Source: Myxococcus stipitatus
Lineage (GTDB): Bacteria > Myxococcota > Myxococcia > Myxococcales > Myxococcaceae
Assembly: GCF_037414475.1 (NCBI RefSeq)
Contig: NZ_CP147913.1
Coordinates: 868,001-932,000 of the forward strand
DNA length: 64,000 bases
Direction of reading: 5' to 3'
Part shown: one piece after another, positions 49,869-58,909 of the stretch
Numbering within the stretch: position 1 is the first letter of the stretch
Layout of the letters: each line of letters begins with the position of its first letter
Made by a program: the position numbers and the translations under genes
The notes under the pieces: generated by a model
The model's database searches: none
Seen by the model: the letters and a program-made list of their open reading frames with translations, nothing else
Told to the model about the DNA's origin: nothing

Positions 49869-51977
49869 ATGGGTCAACTCCGGTTGCTGATGCAGGTGGC
49901 GTTCCGCAACCTGTTCACCAGCAAGATCAACATCCTCATCGGCGGCATCATCTTCTTCGGCACCCTGCTGGTGGTGGTGGGCGGCGCGCTGCTCGACAGC
50001 ATCGACGGCGCGATGAGCCGCAGCATCATCGGCAGCGTGGCCGGCCACATCCAGGTCTACTCGGACGAGTCCAAGGACGAGCTGAGCCTGTACGGCGGAA
50101 TGAGCGGCGAGTCAGACCTGGCGGTGCTGGAGGATTTCAGCCGCGTCAAGCCCGTCCTGGAGAAGCACCCCAACGTGAAGACGGTGGTGCCCATGGGCAC
50201 CAGCAGCGCGCTCATCACCTCCGGCAACACGGTGGACCTGACGCTCGCGCGCCTGCGGGACCTCTACAAGAAGCGCGCGGACGAAGGTGCGTCCCCGGAG
50301 CTCACGCAGAACATCGACAGCGTCAAGGCGCACGTGCGCCACATCGTGGCCATCATGGAGAAGCAGCGGGCCAACAGCGTGAACGTGCTCACCTCGGCCG
50401 CCGTGGATCCCGTGGAGGTGGAGGCGCTCGCCAAGGCGCGCACCGACGAGTTCTGGAGCAGCTTCGACGCGGACCCGTTCGCCGCGCTGGAGTTCCTGGA
50501 GAACCGCATCGCCCCGCAGCTGCCGGACGGCGACATGCTGGAGCTGCGCTACGTGGGCACGGACCTGGACGCGTTCCAGCGGACGTTCGACCGCATGGAG
50601 GTCGTGGACGGAGAGCGGGTGCCCCAGGGCAAGCGCGGCATGCTCGTCTCCAAGTTCTTCTACGAGAACTTCTTCAAGCTCAAGTCGGCGTTCCGGCTGG
50701 ACTCCCTCAAGCAGGAGCGGGACCTCAACGGGAAGCTCATCGCCATGGATCCCCAGATGCAGCGCTGGGTGAAGGAGAACCAGACCCAGACGCGTGAAAT
50801 CATCTTCCAGCTGGACCCCATCAAGACGCGACAGGCGGTGGAGCGGCTCCAGAAGGTGCTCGGCAGCAAGGAGTCCACCCTGGACAAGCTCCTGCCGGAG
50901 TTCTTCAACACCACGGACGAGAACTTCGACACGCGCTACCAGCAGTTCTACGCGGAGCTGGCGCCCCTCTTGGACCTGTACCGCCTGCGCATGGGCGACA
51001 CGCTCACCATCAGCGCCTTCACGCGCTCGGGTTACGTGCAGAGCGTCAACGTGAAGGTCTACGGCACCTACCAGTTCAAGGGCCTGGAGAAGTCCCCCAT
51101 GGCCGGGCTCATCAACCTGATGGACCTGATGACCTTCCGGGACGTCTACGGCTACCTCAGCCCGGACCGGAAGGCGGAGATCGCCGAGCTCCAGAAGAAC
51201 AGCGGCATCAAGGCGGTGGACCGCGCCAACGCCGAGGACGCGCTGTTCGGCGAGGACAGCGGCAACACCCTGGTGACGGACGCGGCTGTCACCCAGGTCG
51301 ACGACACGAAGGTCTTCGAGGGCAACCAGGACGCGATGAAGCGCGAGGACCCGTTCGCGCGCGTCTACACCCAGGAGGAGATTGAAAAGGGCGTGGTGCT
51401 CAGCACGGCGGTCATCCTCAAGGACCCGGACAAGCTCCAGCAGACCCTGGAGGAGCTCAAGCAGGTGGGAACCGGCGCGGGGCTGAAGCTGCGGGCGGCG
51501 TCGTGGCAGCAGGCCGCGGGCTTCATCGGGCAGTTCGTGCTGCTGGCGAAGCTGGTGCTCTACTTCTTCGTGTTCATCGTCTTCGTGGTCGCGCTGGTCA
51601 TCATCAACAACGCGATGATGATGGCCACGCTCCAGCGGGCACGCGAAGTGGGGACGATGCGGGCCATTGGCGCGCAGAGTTCCTTCATCCTGAGCATGGT
51701 GCTGGTGGAGACCCTGCTCCTGGGCTTCGTCTTCGGCCTGGGCGGGGCGCTCGCGGGCAGCGGCATCATGTTCAACCTGGGCGCCAACGGCATCCCCGCG
51801 AACAACGACGCGCTGTACTTCTTCTTCTCCGGTCCCCGGCTGTTCCCCACGCTGAGCGCCAGCAACCTCATCGCGGCGTTCGTCATCGTGCTCGGGGTGT
51901 CCGCCATCTCCACCTTCTACCCCGCGTTCCTCGCGACGCGCGTGTCGCCGCTGCAGGCGATGCAGACGGACGAGTAA
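49869..51977 (+). CDS. FtsX-type ABC permease with very large periplasmic domain
   Basis: The 702-residue protein has TM1 (~20-40, KINILIGGIIFFGTLLVVVG), a periplasmic part of ~500 residues (LolCE/MacB proteins have ~200-230), and the FtsX domain with three TM helices (~560-695, LYFFVFIVFVVALVIINNAM, REVGTMRAIGAQSS). The extra periplasmic region is largely helical, with a later porter-like beta part (TISAFTRSGYVQSVNVKVYG). It contains EDALFGEDSG near residue 456, a motif also found twice in the OM barrel of this operon. Confidence 0.9.
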   Translation: MGQLRLLMQVAFRNLFTSKINILIGGIIFFGTLLVVVGGALLDSIDGAMSRSIIGSVAGHIQVYSDESKDELSLYGGMSGESDLAVLEDFSRVKPVLEKHPNVKTVVPMGTSSALITSGNTVDLTLARLRDLYKKRADEGASPELTQNIDSVKAHVRHIVAIMEKQRANSVNVLTSAAVDPVEVEALAKARTDEFWSSFDADPFAALEFLENRIAPQLPDGDMLELRYVGTDLDAFQRTFDRMEVVDGERVPQGKRGMLVSKFFYENFFKLKSAFRLDSLKQERDLNGKLIAMDPQMQRWVKENQTQTREIIFQLDPIKTRQAVERLQKVLGSKESTLDKLLPEFFNTTDENFDTRYQQFYAELAPLLDLYRLRMGDTLTISAFTRSGYVQSVNVKVYGTYQFKGLEKSPMAGLINLMDLMTFRDVYGYLSPDRKAEIAELQKNSGIKAVDRANAEDALFGEDSGNTLVTDAAVTQVDDTKVFEGNQDAMKREDPFARVYTQEEIEKGVVLSTAVILKDPDKLQQTLEELKQVGTGAGLKLRAASWQQAAGFIGQFVLLAKLVLYFFVFIVFVVALVIINNAMMMATLQRAREVGTMRAIGAQSSFILSMVLVETLLLGFVFGLGGALAGSGIMFNLGANGIPANNDALYFFFSGPRLFPTLSASNLIAAFVIVLGVSAISTFYPAFLATRVSPLQAMQTDE

Positions 51978-51981
51978 GACC

Positions 51982-53283
51982 ATGCTCCAGCTCTTCCTCA
52001 TCGCATTCCGAAACCTGGGCACCCACCGCCGCCGCACGCTGCTGCTGGGCGGGGCCATCGCTGGCGTCACCGCGCTGCTCGTCATCCTCATGGCGCTGTC
52101 CCATGGGATGGAGGAGACCATGCTCCGGTCCGCCACCACCCTGGGCTCCGGCCACGTCAACGTGGCGGGCTTCTACAAAATCACCTCTGGCCAGGCCGCG
52201 CCGGTGGTGACCGCCTACCCGAAGGTCCTCGAGCTGGTCCGCAAGGAAGTGCCGGAGCTGGACTACGCCGTCCAGCGCGGCCGCGGCTGGGCCAAGGTCG
52301 TCAGCGACAAGGGCTCGCTCCAGGTGGGCGTGGGAGGCATCGACATCCAGGACGAGCCCGGCTTCCGGAAGGTCCTCCAGGTGCGCTCCGGGGCCCTGGA
52401 TGACCTGACGCAGCCGAACACCGTGCTGGTGTTCGAGAAGCAGGCGAAGAAGCTCGAGGTGAAGGTGGGCGACACCGTCACCATCTCCGCCCCCACCATG
52501 CGCGGCACCAACAACACGGTGGACGTGCGCGTGGCGGTCATCGCCGCGGACGTGGGCATGATGAGCGACTTCAACATCTTCGTGCCCTCGGCGACGTTGC
52601 GCGGCCTGTACCAGCTTCGCGACGACTCCACCGGCGCCATCTTCCTGTACCTCAAGGACCTCCAGCAGATTCCCCAGGTCCAGGCGCGGCTGCGCGAGAA
52701 GCTGACCGACGCGGGCTACATCGTCATGGACAACGACCCGCGCGCGTTCTGGTTCAAGTTCGACGTCGTCAACCGCGAGGATTGGACGGGCCAGAAGCTG
52801 GACCTCACCAACTGGGAGGATGAGATGTCCTTCATCACCTGGACGCTCAAGGCGCTCAACGGGTTGACGGGCATCCTCACCTTCGTGCTGCTGGCCATCA
52901 TCGGCGTGGGCATCATGAACACGCTGTGGATCGCCATCCGGGAGCGCACGCGCGAGATTGGCACGCTGCGCGCCATCGGGATGCAGCGCACCCGGGTGAT
53001 GTTGATGTTCCTCTTCGAGGCGATGACGCTCGGCGCGCTGAGCACGCTCAGCGGAGCGCTCATCGGGCTCATCGTGTGCGTGGCCGTGGACGCAGCGCGC
53101 GTGGGGGTCCCGGAGGCCGCCGCCATCTTCATCATGTCGGACCGGCTGAACCTGGTCGTGAACGCAAGCTCCGTGGTGGGCGCGATGGTGTTCATCACCG
53201 CGTGCACCACGCTCATCTCATTGATTCCTTCCTTCCTCGCCGCGCGCCTCAAGCCCGTGACGGCGATGCACCACATCGGGTGA
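51982..53283 (+). CDS. FtsX-type ABC permease
   Basis: The 433-residue protein has the LolC/LolE layout: TM1 (~18-38), periplasmic domain (~45-260), then three TM helices (~285-425) with the FtsX motif (RTREIGTLRAIGMQRTRVML). It is four bases after the first permease; the two should form a heterodimer with two copies of the ATPase. Residues near 45-60 (TTLGSGHVNVAGFYK) parallel the first permease (GSVAGHIQVYS), as in the MacB-PCD fold. Confidence 0.92.
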   Translation: MLQLFLIAFRNLGTHRRRTLLLGGAIAGVTALLVILMALSHGMEETMLRSATTLGSGHVNVAGFYKITSGQAAPVVTAYPKVLELVRKEVPELDYAVQRGRGWAKVVSDKGSLQVGVGGIDIQDEPGFRKVLQVRSGALDDLTQPNTVLVFEKQAKKLEVKVGDTVTISAPTMRGTNNTVDVRVAVIAADVGMMSDFNIFVPSATLRGLYQLRDDSTGAIFLYLKDLQQIPQVQARLREKLTDAGYIVMDNDPRAFWFKFDVVNREDWTGQKLDLTNWEDEMSFITWTLKALNGLTGILTFVLLAIIGVGIMNTLWIAIRERTREIGTLRAIGMQRTRVMLMFLFEAMTLGALSTLSGALIGLIVCVAVDAARVGVPEAAAIFIMSDRLNLVVNASSVVGAMVFITACTTLISLIPSFLAARLKPVTAMHHIG

Positions 53284-53288
53284 ACACC

Positions 53289-54071
53289 ATGAGTCTCAAG
53301 AACCTGCTGTCCGCCGCGGCGCTGGTCGTGGCCATGTTGTCCGCGCCCGTGGCGCTGGCCCTCGAGCCAGCCGCCATGGTCCAGATCCTGTCGGTCATCG
53401 ACGACCGCCAGCGCAACAGTGGCGACTACAAGGCGCACATCTACCTGGAGCAGAAGGAGAAGGACAAAACCGACAACGTGCGCGAGGGCTTCGTCTACCG
53501 GCGCGACGCGGACGACAAGCTGATGATTCTCTTCAGCAAGCCCAAGACGGAGGCCGGCAAGGGCTACCTGCGGCTGGACAAGAACCTCTGGAGCTACGAC
53601 CCCAACGTGGGCAAGTGGGAGCGGCGCACGGAGCGCGAGCGCATCGCGGGCACCGACAGCCGCCGCGCCGACTTCGACGAGTCCCGGCTGGCCGAGGAGT
53701 TCGACCCGTCCTACGAGGGCGAGGCGAAGCTGGGCAAGTACACCGCACACCGGTTGAACCTGAAGGTGAAGCCCAACATCGACGTGGCCTACCCCGTGGT
53801 GAAGCTCTGGGTGGACAAGGAGTCGAACAACATCCTCAAGCGCGAGGAGTACGCGCTGTCCGGCCGGCTGCTGCGCACCGCGCTCTACCCGCGCTGGAAG
53901 AAGGTCTTCAGCGAGTCCAAGGGCGCCGACGTCTGGTACCCGGAGGAGATCCGCTTCTACGACGAGGTGGAGAAGGCCAACTCCACCATCGTCCTCATCA
54001 AGTCGGTGGACCTGCGCCCGCTGGAGGCCAACCTCTTCACCAAGGCGTGGCTCGAGAGCAAGAGCCGATGA
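53289..54071 (+). CDS. LolA-like periplasmic lipoprotein/lipid carrier (COG2834 type)
   Basis: The 260-residue protein has a signal peptide (LLSAAALVVAMLSAPVALAL) and the beta-sandwich pattern of outer-membrane lipoprotein-sorting proteins (GFVYRRDADDKLMILFSKPK, YLRLDKNLWSYDPNVGKWER, VVKLWVDKESNNILKREEYA). Such half-barrels shuttle acyl groups across the periplasm. Its place between an ABC exporter and an OM barrel suggests it is the carrier of that system. Confidence 0.88.
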   Translation: MSLKNLLSAAALVVAMLSAPVALALEPAAMVQILSVIDDRQRNSGDYKAHIYLEQKEKDKTDNVREGFVYRRDADDKLMILFSKPKTEAGKGYLRLDKNLWSYDPNVGKWERRTERERIAGTDSRRADFDESRLAEEFDPSYEGEAKLGKYTAHRLNLKVKPNIDVAYPVVKLWVDKESNNILKREEYALSGRLLRTALYPRWKKVFSESKGADVWYPEEIRFYDEVEKANSTIVLIKSVDLRPLEANLFTKAWLESKSR

Positions 54072-55705
54072 ACCCGCGCTCGCTCACCGTGGCCACGGCG
54101 CTGACCGTGGCCCTCGCCGGTACCGCCGCGCCCGGTCAGTCCGGGCGGCCGGACGAGAACGCGCTGTTTGGTGGAGGCGACGAGAAGCCCACCCAGGCGG
54201 ACACCTCGACGCCAGCACCCGGCCCCGCCGAGGCGCCGTCATCCGACCGACCCAGCGAGGACGCGTTGTTCGGCGAGGAGCCCGCGACTTCCGCGAACGC
54301 CGACGCCAGCAACACGGGTGATGCGGCCGAGCGGCAGCCCTCGTTGACAGAGGCGCCTCCGGAGCCTGGGGACCGAGATTCCAACGTCCTATCGGGACCC
54401 GGGACTCGCAGCGCCTTCGACTCCGAAGAGGCGGTGAACGACCCGCTGCAGATTGGCGGGCAGTTCTACCTGCGCGGCTTCGCGGCCGCGACGGAGGGCA
54501 CGTCGTTCGGCAACACGTCGTTCGCCGCGCCCACGCTGGTGGACGGGTACTTCGATGCCCGGCCCATGGAGCGTCTGCGAGGCTTCGTGGTGGGTCGGTT
54601 GAGCTACGATCCCACCTTCATCCCCTCGGCAGAGTCCAACGCGCCCGCCAATCCTCGCGTGCTGCTGGACCAGGCCTGGCTGCGCTTCGACTTCGACCGG
54701 ACGGTGTTCTTCACCGTCGGCAAGCAGCACGTGAAGTGGGGCTCGGGGCAGATCTGGAACCCCACCGACTTCCTGTCACCGCAGCGGCGCAACCCGCTGG
54801 CCTTCGTGGACCTGCGCACGGGCGTGTCCATGGTGAAGGTCCATGTCCCCTGGGAAGCGGAGGGCTGGAACTTCTACGGCATCGCGGTGATGGACGACCT
54901 GGGCACCGACGCGGGCGCGCTGGTCGACAACACGGGCGGCATCCCCACCGTGAGCGACGCGGGTCCGGTCAACCGGCTCAGCCGAATCGGTGGGGCCCTG
55001 CGCGCCGAGGTCGTCGTGGGGCCCGCGGAGCTGGCCGCCACGGCCGTGGCGCAACGCGGGCGCAAGCCGCGCTTCGGGTTCGACCTGTCCTCGGCCTTGG
55101 GCCCCATCGACGTCTACGGCGAGGTGGGACTCAAGAAGGGAACGGAGCGTCCCCTGTACCGGCTCCCCGCGGGCGTCACCGTGGAGGACGTCATCCAAGG
55201 CCGGGAGAAGGTGGAGACCTATGTCCCCTCGGGGCTCACGCCCCAGGTGACGGCCGGCGCCAACTACAGCTTCGGGTACGGTGAAAACGACATCGCGGTG
55301 GTGGGCGTCGAATACTTCTACAACTCCACCGGCTACACGAGCTCGCTGGGCTATCCCTTCCTGATGCTGCAGGGCGCCTTCCAGCCTCTGTACCTGGGCC
55401 AGCACTACGCCTCCGCCTACGTGTTCCTGAACGACCCCGGTCCACTCGAGCGCACCTCGTTCAACCTCTTCACGCTCGGGAACCTCTCGGACAAGTCGTA
55501 CATCAGCCGGCTCAACGTGACCCACCGCGCGCTCAGCTACCTGACGATGGAGGCGTACGGCGCCGTCCATTATGGCCACAAGGGCGGTGAGTTCCGACTG
55601 GGCTACACGGTCCCCGAGTTCGTCGTCGAAGGTGAGACCATCCCTGGCTTCACGGTTCCGGCCCCGACCTTCGAGCTGGGCGTGGGCCTGCGCATCAGCC
55701 TCTGA
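54068..55705 (+). CDS. Outer-membrane porin-like barrel (DUF1302-like) of the export operon
   Basis: The ATG overlaps the previous stop (ATGA). The 545-residue product has a signal peptide, then a disordered N-terminus with two copies of an acidic LFG motif (DENALFGGGDE, SEDALFGEEP). A barrel of ~16 strands follows (QIGGQFYLRGFAAATEG, VLLDQAWLRFDFDRTVFFTV, KQHVKWGSGQIWNPTDFLSP), ending FELGVGLRISL. The KWGSG-IWNPTD sequence is typical of DUF1302-type porins. It is the last gene before a strong terminator. Confidence 0.85.
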   Translation: MNPRSLTVATALTVALAGTAAPGQSGRPDENALFGGGDEKPTQADTSTPAPGPAEAPSSDRPSEDALFGEEPATSANADASNTGDAAERQPSLTEAPPEPGDRDSNVLSGPGTRSAFDSEEAVNDPLQIGGQFYLRGFAAATEGTSFGNTSFAAPTLVDGYFDARPMERLRGFVVGRLSYDPTFIPSAESNAPANPRVLLDQAWLRFDFDRTVFFTVGKQHVKWGSGQIWNPTDFLSPQRRNPLAFVDLRTGVSMVKVHVPWEAEGWNFYGIAVMDDLGTDAGALVDNTGGIPTVSDAGPVNRLSRIGGALRAEVVVGPAELAATAVAQRGRKPRFGFDLSSALGPIDVYGEVGLKKGTERPLYRLPAGVTVEDVIQGREKVETYVPSGLTPQVTAGANYSFGYGENDIAVVGVEYFYNSTGYTSSLGYPFLMLQGAFQPLYLGQHYASAYVFLNDPGPLERTSFNLFTLGNLSDKSYISRLNVTHRALSYLTMEAYGAVHYGHKGGEFRLGYTVPEFVVEGETIPGFTVPAPTFELGVGLRISL

Positions 55706-55748
55706 GGCCAGCGACCCTCTCGCCTCGGTGATTCATCGATTCGATTCA

Positions 55749-55790
55749 AGGACCGCGCCCTGCCATCCGAGGGCGCGGTCCTCTGCTTTT
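55749..55790 (+). terminator. Rho-independent terminator of the export operon
   Basis: A 13-bp perfect stem (AGGACCGCGCCCT / AGGGCGCGGTCCT) with an 8-base loop is followed by CTGCTTTT. Confidence 0.9.
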
Positions 55791-55888
55791 CAGCAGCGGC
55801 CACGGACGAGCGCCCACCGGGCGAGCCGGAGAGGACTCCTCGGGCCGGTGAGGTGCCAGAGAATTCATGCAGTGAACATCCTGAGTGC

Positions 55889-57190
55889 ATGCATCCGTGG
55901 ATCGCCATCGCCGTCAGCATGAGTCTGGCGCAAGTGAGCAGCGAGTACCCCTCGCCCTTGGACCCGTCGGTCCGGGACAACTCCGCACAGGCCCTGCGGG
56001 ATGCCAATGAGCAAGCCGCCAAGTCAGCGGAGGGCGCCTGGCTCCCTCCCAACTACGTCATCCAGCAGATGCCCGGGAGCGACAGCCCCGCCTATGGCGC
56101 ATATGGCGGAGGCTATGAAATCACCCCCGTGCTTCCCGACGGCAAGGCCCCGTTGAGCCCAGGTGATGCCGCCATCGACGAGACGTATCAGAGTTATCAA
56201 CCCATCCCCGCCCCCACTCCCGAGCCAGGCGCGACGGAGGAACGCGAACCACAAGGCACCATCGCGGAATCGGCGGCCACGAATGCGTATGGCTCGGGCA
56301 CGCAGGAGCAAGGGACCGGGGGCGCTGGGACAGGCGGCGCGGGCGTGGTGAACGAGGCATCACAGCCCAGCGCGCAGGACACGATGGGCGGCTTCGGCCC
56401 GACGGCGGAGGAACAGGCCACGAGCGAACAAGGAACAGGAGGTTCCGGGACGAGCGGAACGACGACCACCCCCCCTGGCCCGTCCACCACGACGGGCGAA
56501 GCTTCCGTGAATCCATCCGGTGCGACGGGGGCCGCGACACCTCAACCGCAGTCCCAAGGGGCCACCTCCGCGGGTAGCGACAACACCTCGCCGCCGATGC
56601 CATCGGATACGGCGACGTCGAGCAACCCTGGCTCGACCCAGCCCCAAACCGGCGCGAGTGCAGCGCCGCAGGCCCCGGACAACACAACGCCACCTCAAGT
56701 GAGCGCCACCGAAGTGGCCCGGCTCCGCGAGCGTGTGGATCAACTCGAAGCAGAGCTCAACACGCGCGATGACCAACTCGAGCAGAACACGCGTGCCACC
56801 CAGGAGCAGGTCGATACGTTCGGAGACCGCGCCGTCGACACCGAGGTCTCCCGCCAGCAACGGCTCTCGGCGCTGCAGAATGCCGGAGAGTGGATGCTCG
56901 CGGCGGACGCCGCGCTCCAACAGGGCGACAACGATGTCGACAACGCGTTGGACTACGCCGACAGCGCCTTCGCGGACATCGGCTCGAGCGCGTCGGAGTT
57001 CGGGCAGGGCACCGTCACCGTCCATGCGGAACGGGCGCGCGCGTTGCTCAACCTGGCTCGCGACGCAGCGGGGCGCAGCGACACGTACTCCGCGCGGCTC
57101 GCCCTTCAGGAGGCCGGCGTCGAGTTGAGCCTCGCGCGCGGCGCAAGCCTGGGGCGGTCCGGAACGGGCAACTCCCTGCTCACGCCCTGA
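55889..57190 (+). CDS. Exported low-complexity and coiled-coil protein
   Basis: The ATG at 55889 gives a signal-peptide-like N-terminus (MHPWIAIAVSMSLAQVSSE), preferred over the in-frame ATG at 55853. 433 residues. A short conserved-looking part (~20-90) precedes a ~190-residue Ser/Thr/Gly/Pro/Gln-rich linker. A coiled coil (~280-320, VARLRERVDQLEAELNTRDD) and a helical C-terminal domain (ARALLNLARDAAGRSDTYSA) follow. Envelope location is likely. Family unknown. CATGCA/TGCATG flanks the start codon as a 6-bp inverted repeat. Confidence 0.75.
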   Translation: MHPWIAIAVSMSLAQVSSEYPSPLDPSVRDNSAQALRDANEQAAKSAEGAWLPPNYVIQQMPGSDSPAYGAYGGGYEITPVLPDGKAPLSPGDAAIDETYQSYQPIPAPTPEPGATEEREPQGTIAESAATNAYGSGTQEQGTGGAGTGGAGVVNEASQPSAQDTMGGFGPTAEEQATSEQGTGGSGTSGTTTTPPGPSTTTGEASVNPSGATGAATPQPQSQGATSAGSDNTSPPMPSDTATSSNPGSTQPQTGASAAPQAPDNTTPPQVSATEVARLRERVDQLEAELNTRDDQLEQNTRATQEQVDTFGDRAVDTEVSRQQRLSALQNAGEWMLAADAALQQGDNDVDNALDYADSAFADIGSSASEFGQGTVTVHAERARALLNLARDAAGRSDTYSARLALQEAGVELSLARGASLGRSGTGNSLLTP

Positions 57191-57241
57191 GCGCCGCGTG
57201 AGCAGGCCTTGGTGGGCCTACGCGACACGGCCCCGTGCTTC

Positions 57242-57267
57242 GAGGCGCCTCGACGTCGAGGCGCCTC
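57242..57267. terminator. 26-base perfect palindrome between convergent genes
   Basis: GAGGCGCCTC-GACGTC-GAGGCGCCTC is a complete palindrome made of two palindromic decamers around GACGTC. It lies between the ends of convergent genes and can act as a terminator in both directions. Confidence 0.6.
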
Positions 57268-57278
57268 CACCGCCCGAG

Positions 57279-58730
57279 CTACGGCGTCTCGCGGAAGATG
57301 AGCAGTCCGCGCGACGACTCCATGGCGTAGATGTATCCATCGCCCGGAACCACCACGTTGTTGAGGCCCTCGAAGAACGTGGTCCCGCGGTTCGCATCGG
57401 TCTCGCGCCACGAGTTGTAATACGCCACCTGGCGCACGTCGCCCGGGTTGCTCACGTCCAGCACGCGCAGACCATCCTGGTAGAACGCGACGTAGAGCTT
57501 CGAGCCCGACAGCGTCATCGAGCGGATGGAGACCTCGGGGCGGAGCCGGAACTCACCGACCTGGAGGATGCTCGCGGGGTTCACCACGTCGAGCACGCTG
57601 AGGTACGAACCCCAGTCCTCGCCGCCCGAGAACGCCAGCATGCGGCCCCCGACGTTGCCCACCGCCATCGCACGCGACGGGACACTGCTGAAGCGGCCCA
57701 ACAGCTTCGGGTCCGCCGGCTTCTTGAAGTCCGACACCGTCAGACCGAACGTCCACATGCTCGCGTAGAGCCGGTCACCCACCACCTTCACGTCGCGGGG
57801 GACCTCGTTGAGGCTCGCCTCGGCGCCCTCGACGAAGTAGCGGTCCAACAGCTTCGGCTCCGCCGGCGTCGTCAACTCGAAGACCAGCACCTCGCCGTTG
57901 GGTGACGGAGACCCCGCGACCAGGTGGTTGCCCTCCACCGACAACGACTCCAACACCACCGCCGGCTGAGCCAGCGAACGCAGGAACTTGGGGCTGGCCG
58001 GATTCTCGATGTTGTAGATGACCAGGCCGTTCTTCTGGCTCGCCACGTAGAGCAGCGACCCGTGCACCGCCACGTCCGTGTAGACGTCGTCGGACGGCTT
58101 GAACTCACCCACCTTCTTCGCCTCGGCAGGGTTCCTCACGTCGAAGACGAAGAGCCCTTCCTTGCCGGTGGGAACGTAGGCATAGCCACCCGCCACCGCG
58201 AGCTCCACGCCCGACCCGCGCGGCATCGCGACTTCCTTCACCAGCTCCAGCCCCGACGCCTCGGCCTCACCCTCGCGACGGGTGACGCGAATCGCGGTGA
58301 AGGTGCCCTCCAGATCCATCTCTCCGTCGACACAGCGACGGAATGCCCCCCGCATCTTGGTGGGCGCGGTCCCTTCACACCCGGCGAGGGCGAAACGCAC
58401 CTTCCGGTTGTACGCGTCCACGCTCTCCGACGCCAGGTAGAGGGACTCCTCGGTGGACTCCTGGTCCGTCACCGGCATGTTGAACATGAGAGGGCCGGTG
58501 TCGCCTGACAGACGCAGCGCACTCGCCGTGCCCGTGCCGTCATTGAACTCGACGTTGAGGTTCCACACGCCCGCGCGCTGTACCTGGGCAAGAGTCGAAC
58601 GCTGACAGGTCGACAGGTTGATGGCGGCAAGATGACACTCCGCCTTGTTCTTGGAGTCGTCGTCCTTGCCGCAACCCAGGGCGAGGACCAGCGTGCTGCT
58701 CAGTAGGTAGAAGCGTCTCATGGCCCTCAT
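57279..58730 (-). CDS. LVIVD-repeat lipoprotein (beta-propeller-like)
   Basis: The 483-residue protein has a lipoprotein signal (YLLSSTLVLALGC); a second ATG at 58721 is an equally good start. An N-terminal Cys-containing domain (~30-160) precedes about seven LVIVD-type repeats, for example GYAYVPTGKEGLFVFDVRNP, LLYVASQKNGLVIYNIENPA and KLYVAFYQDGLRVLDVSNPG. The repeats should form a propeller for protein contacts at the outer membrane or surface. Partner unknown. Confidence 0.88.
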   Translation of the reverse strand: MRAMRRFYLLSSTLVLALGCGKDDDSKNKAECHLAAINLSTCQRSTLAQVQRAGVWNLNVEFNDGTGTASALRLSGDTGPLMFNMPVTDQESTEESLYLASESVDAYNRKVRFALAGCEGTAPTKMRGAFRRCVDGEMDLEGTFTAIRVTRREGEAEASGLELVKEVAMPRGSGVELAVAGGYAYVPTGKEGLFVFDVRNPAEAKKVGEFKPSDDVYTDVAVHGSLLYVASQKNGLVIYNIENPASPKFLRSLAQPAVVLESLSVEGNHLVAGSPSPNGEVLVFELTTPAEPKLLDRYFVEGAEASLNEVPRDVKVVGDRLYASMWTFGLTVSDFKKPADPKLLGRFSSVPSRAMAVGNVGGRMLAFSGGEDWGSYLSVLDVVNPASILQVGEFRLRPEVSIRSMTLSGSKLYVAFYQDGLRVLDVSNPGDVRQVAYYNSWRETDANRGTTFFEGLNNVVVPGDGYIYAMESSRGLLIFRETP

Positions 58731-58909
58731 CCATATCGGGCGTTGGCACTCAACAAAAGCACTACGCGCAGGCCTTCAAGGCGCCAACTCCCACCGCCAG
58801 GCAAGTAAACCCAAAGAAATCCACGAGACGCTTGTATAGGCTCGCCTTCGAGAGCGAGCCTCCTAGAAAGCACCCGTCTCGTCAGTACCCCACCCCTGAG
58901 GTGACCTTC

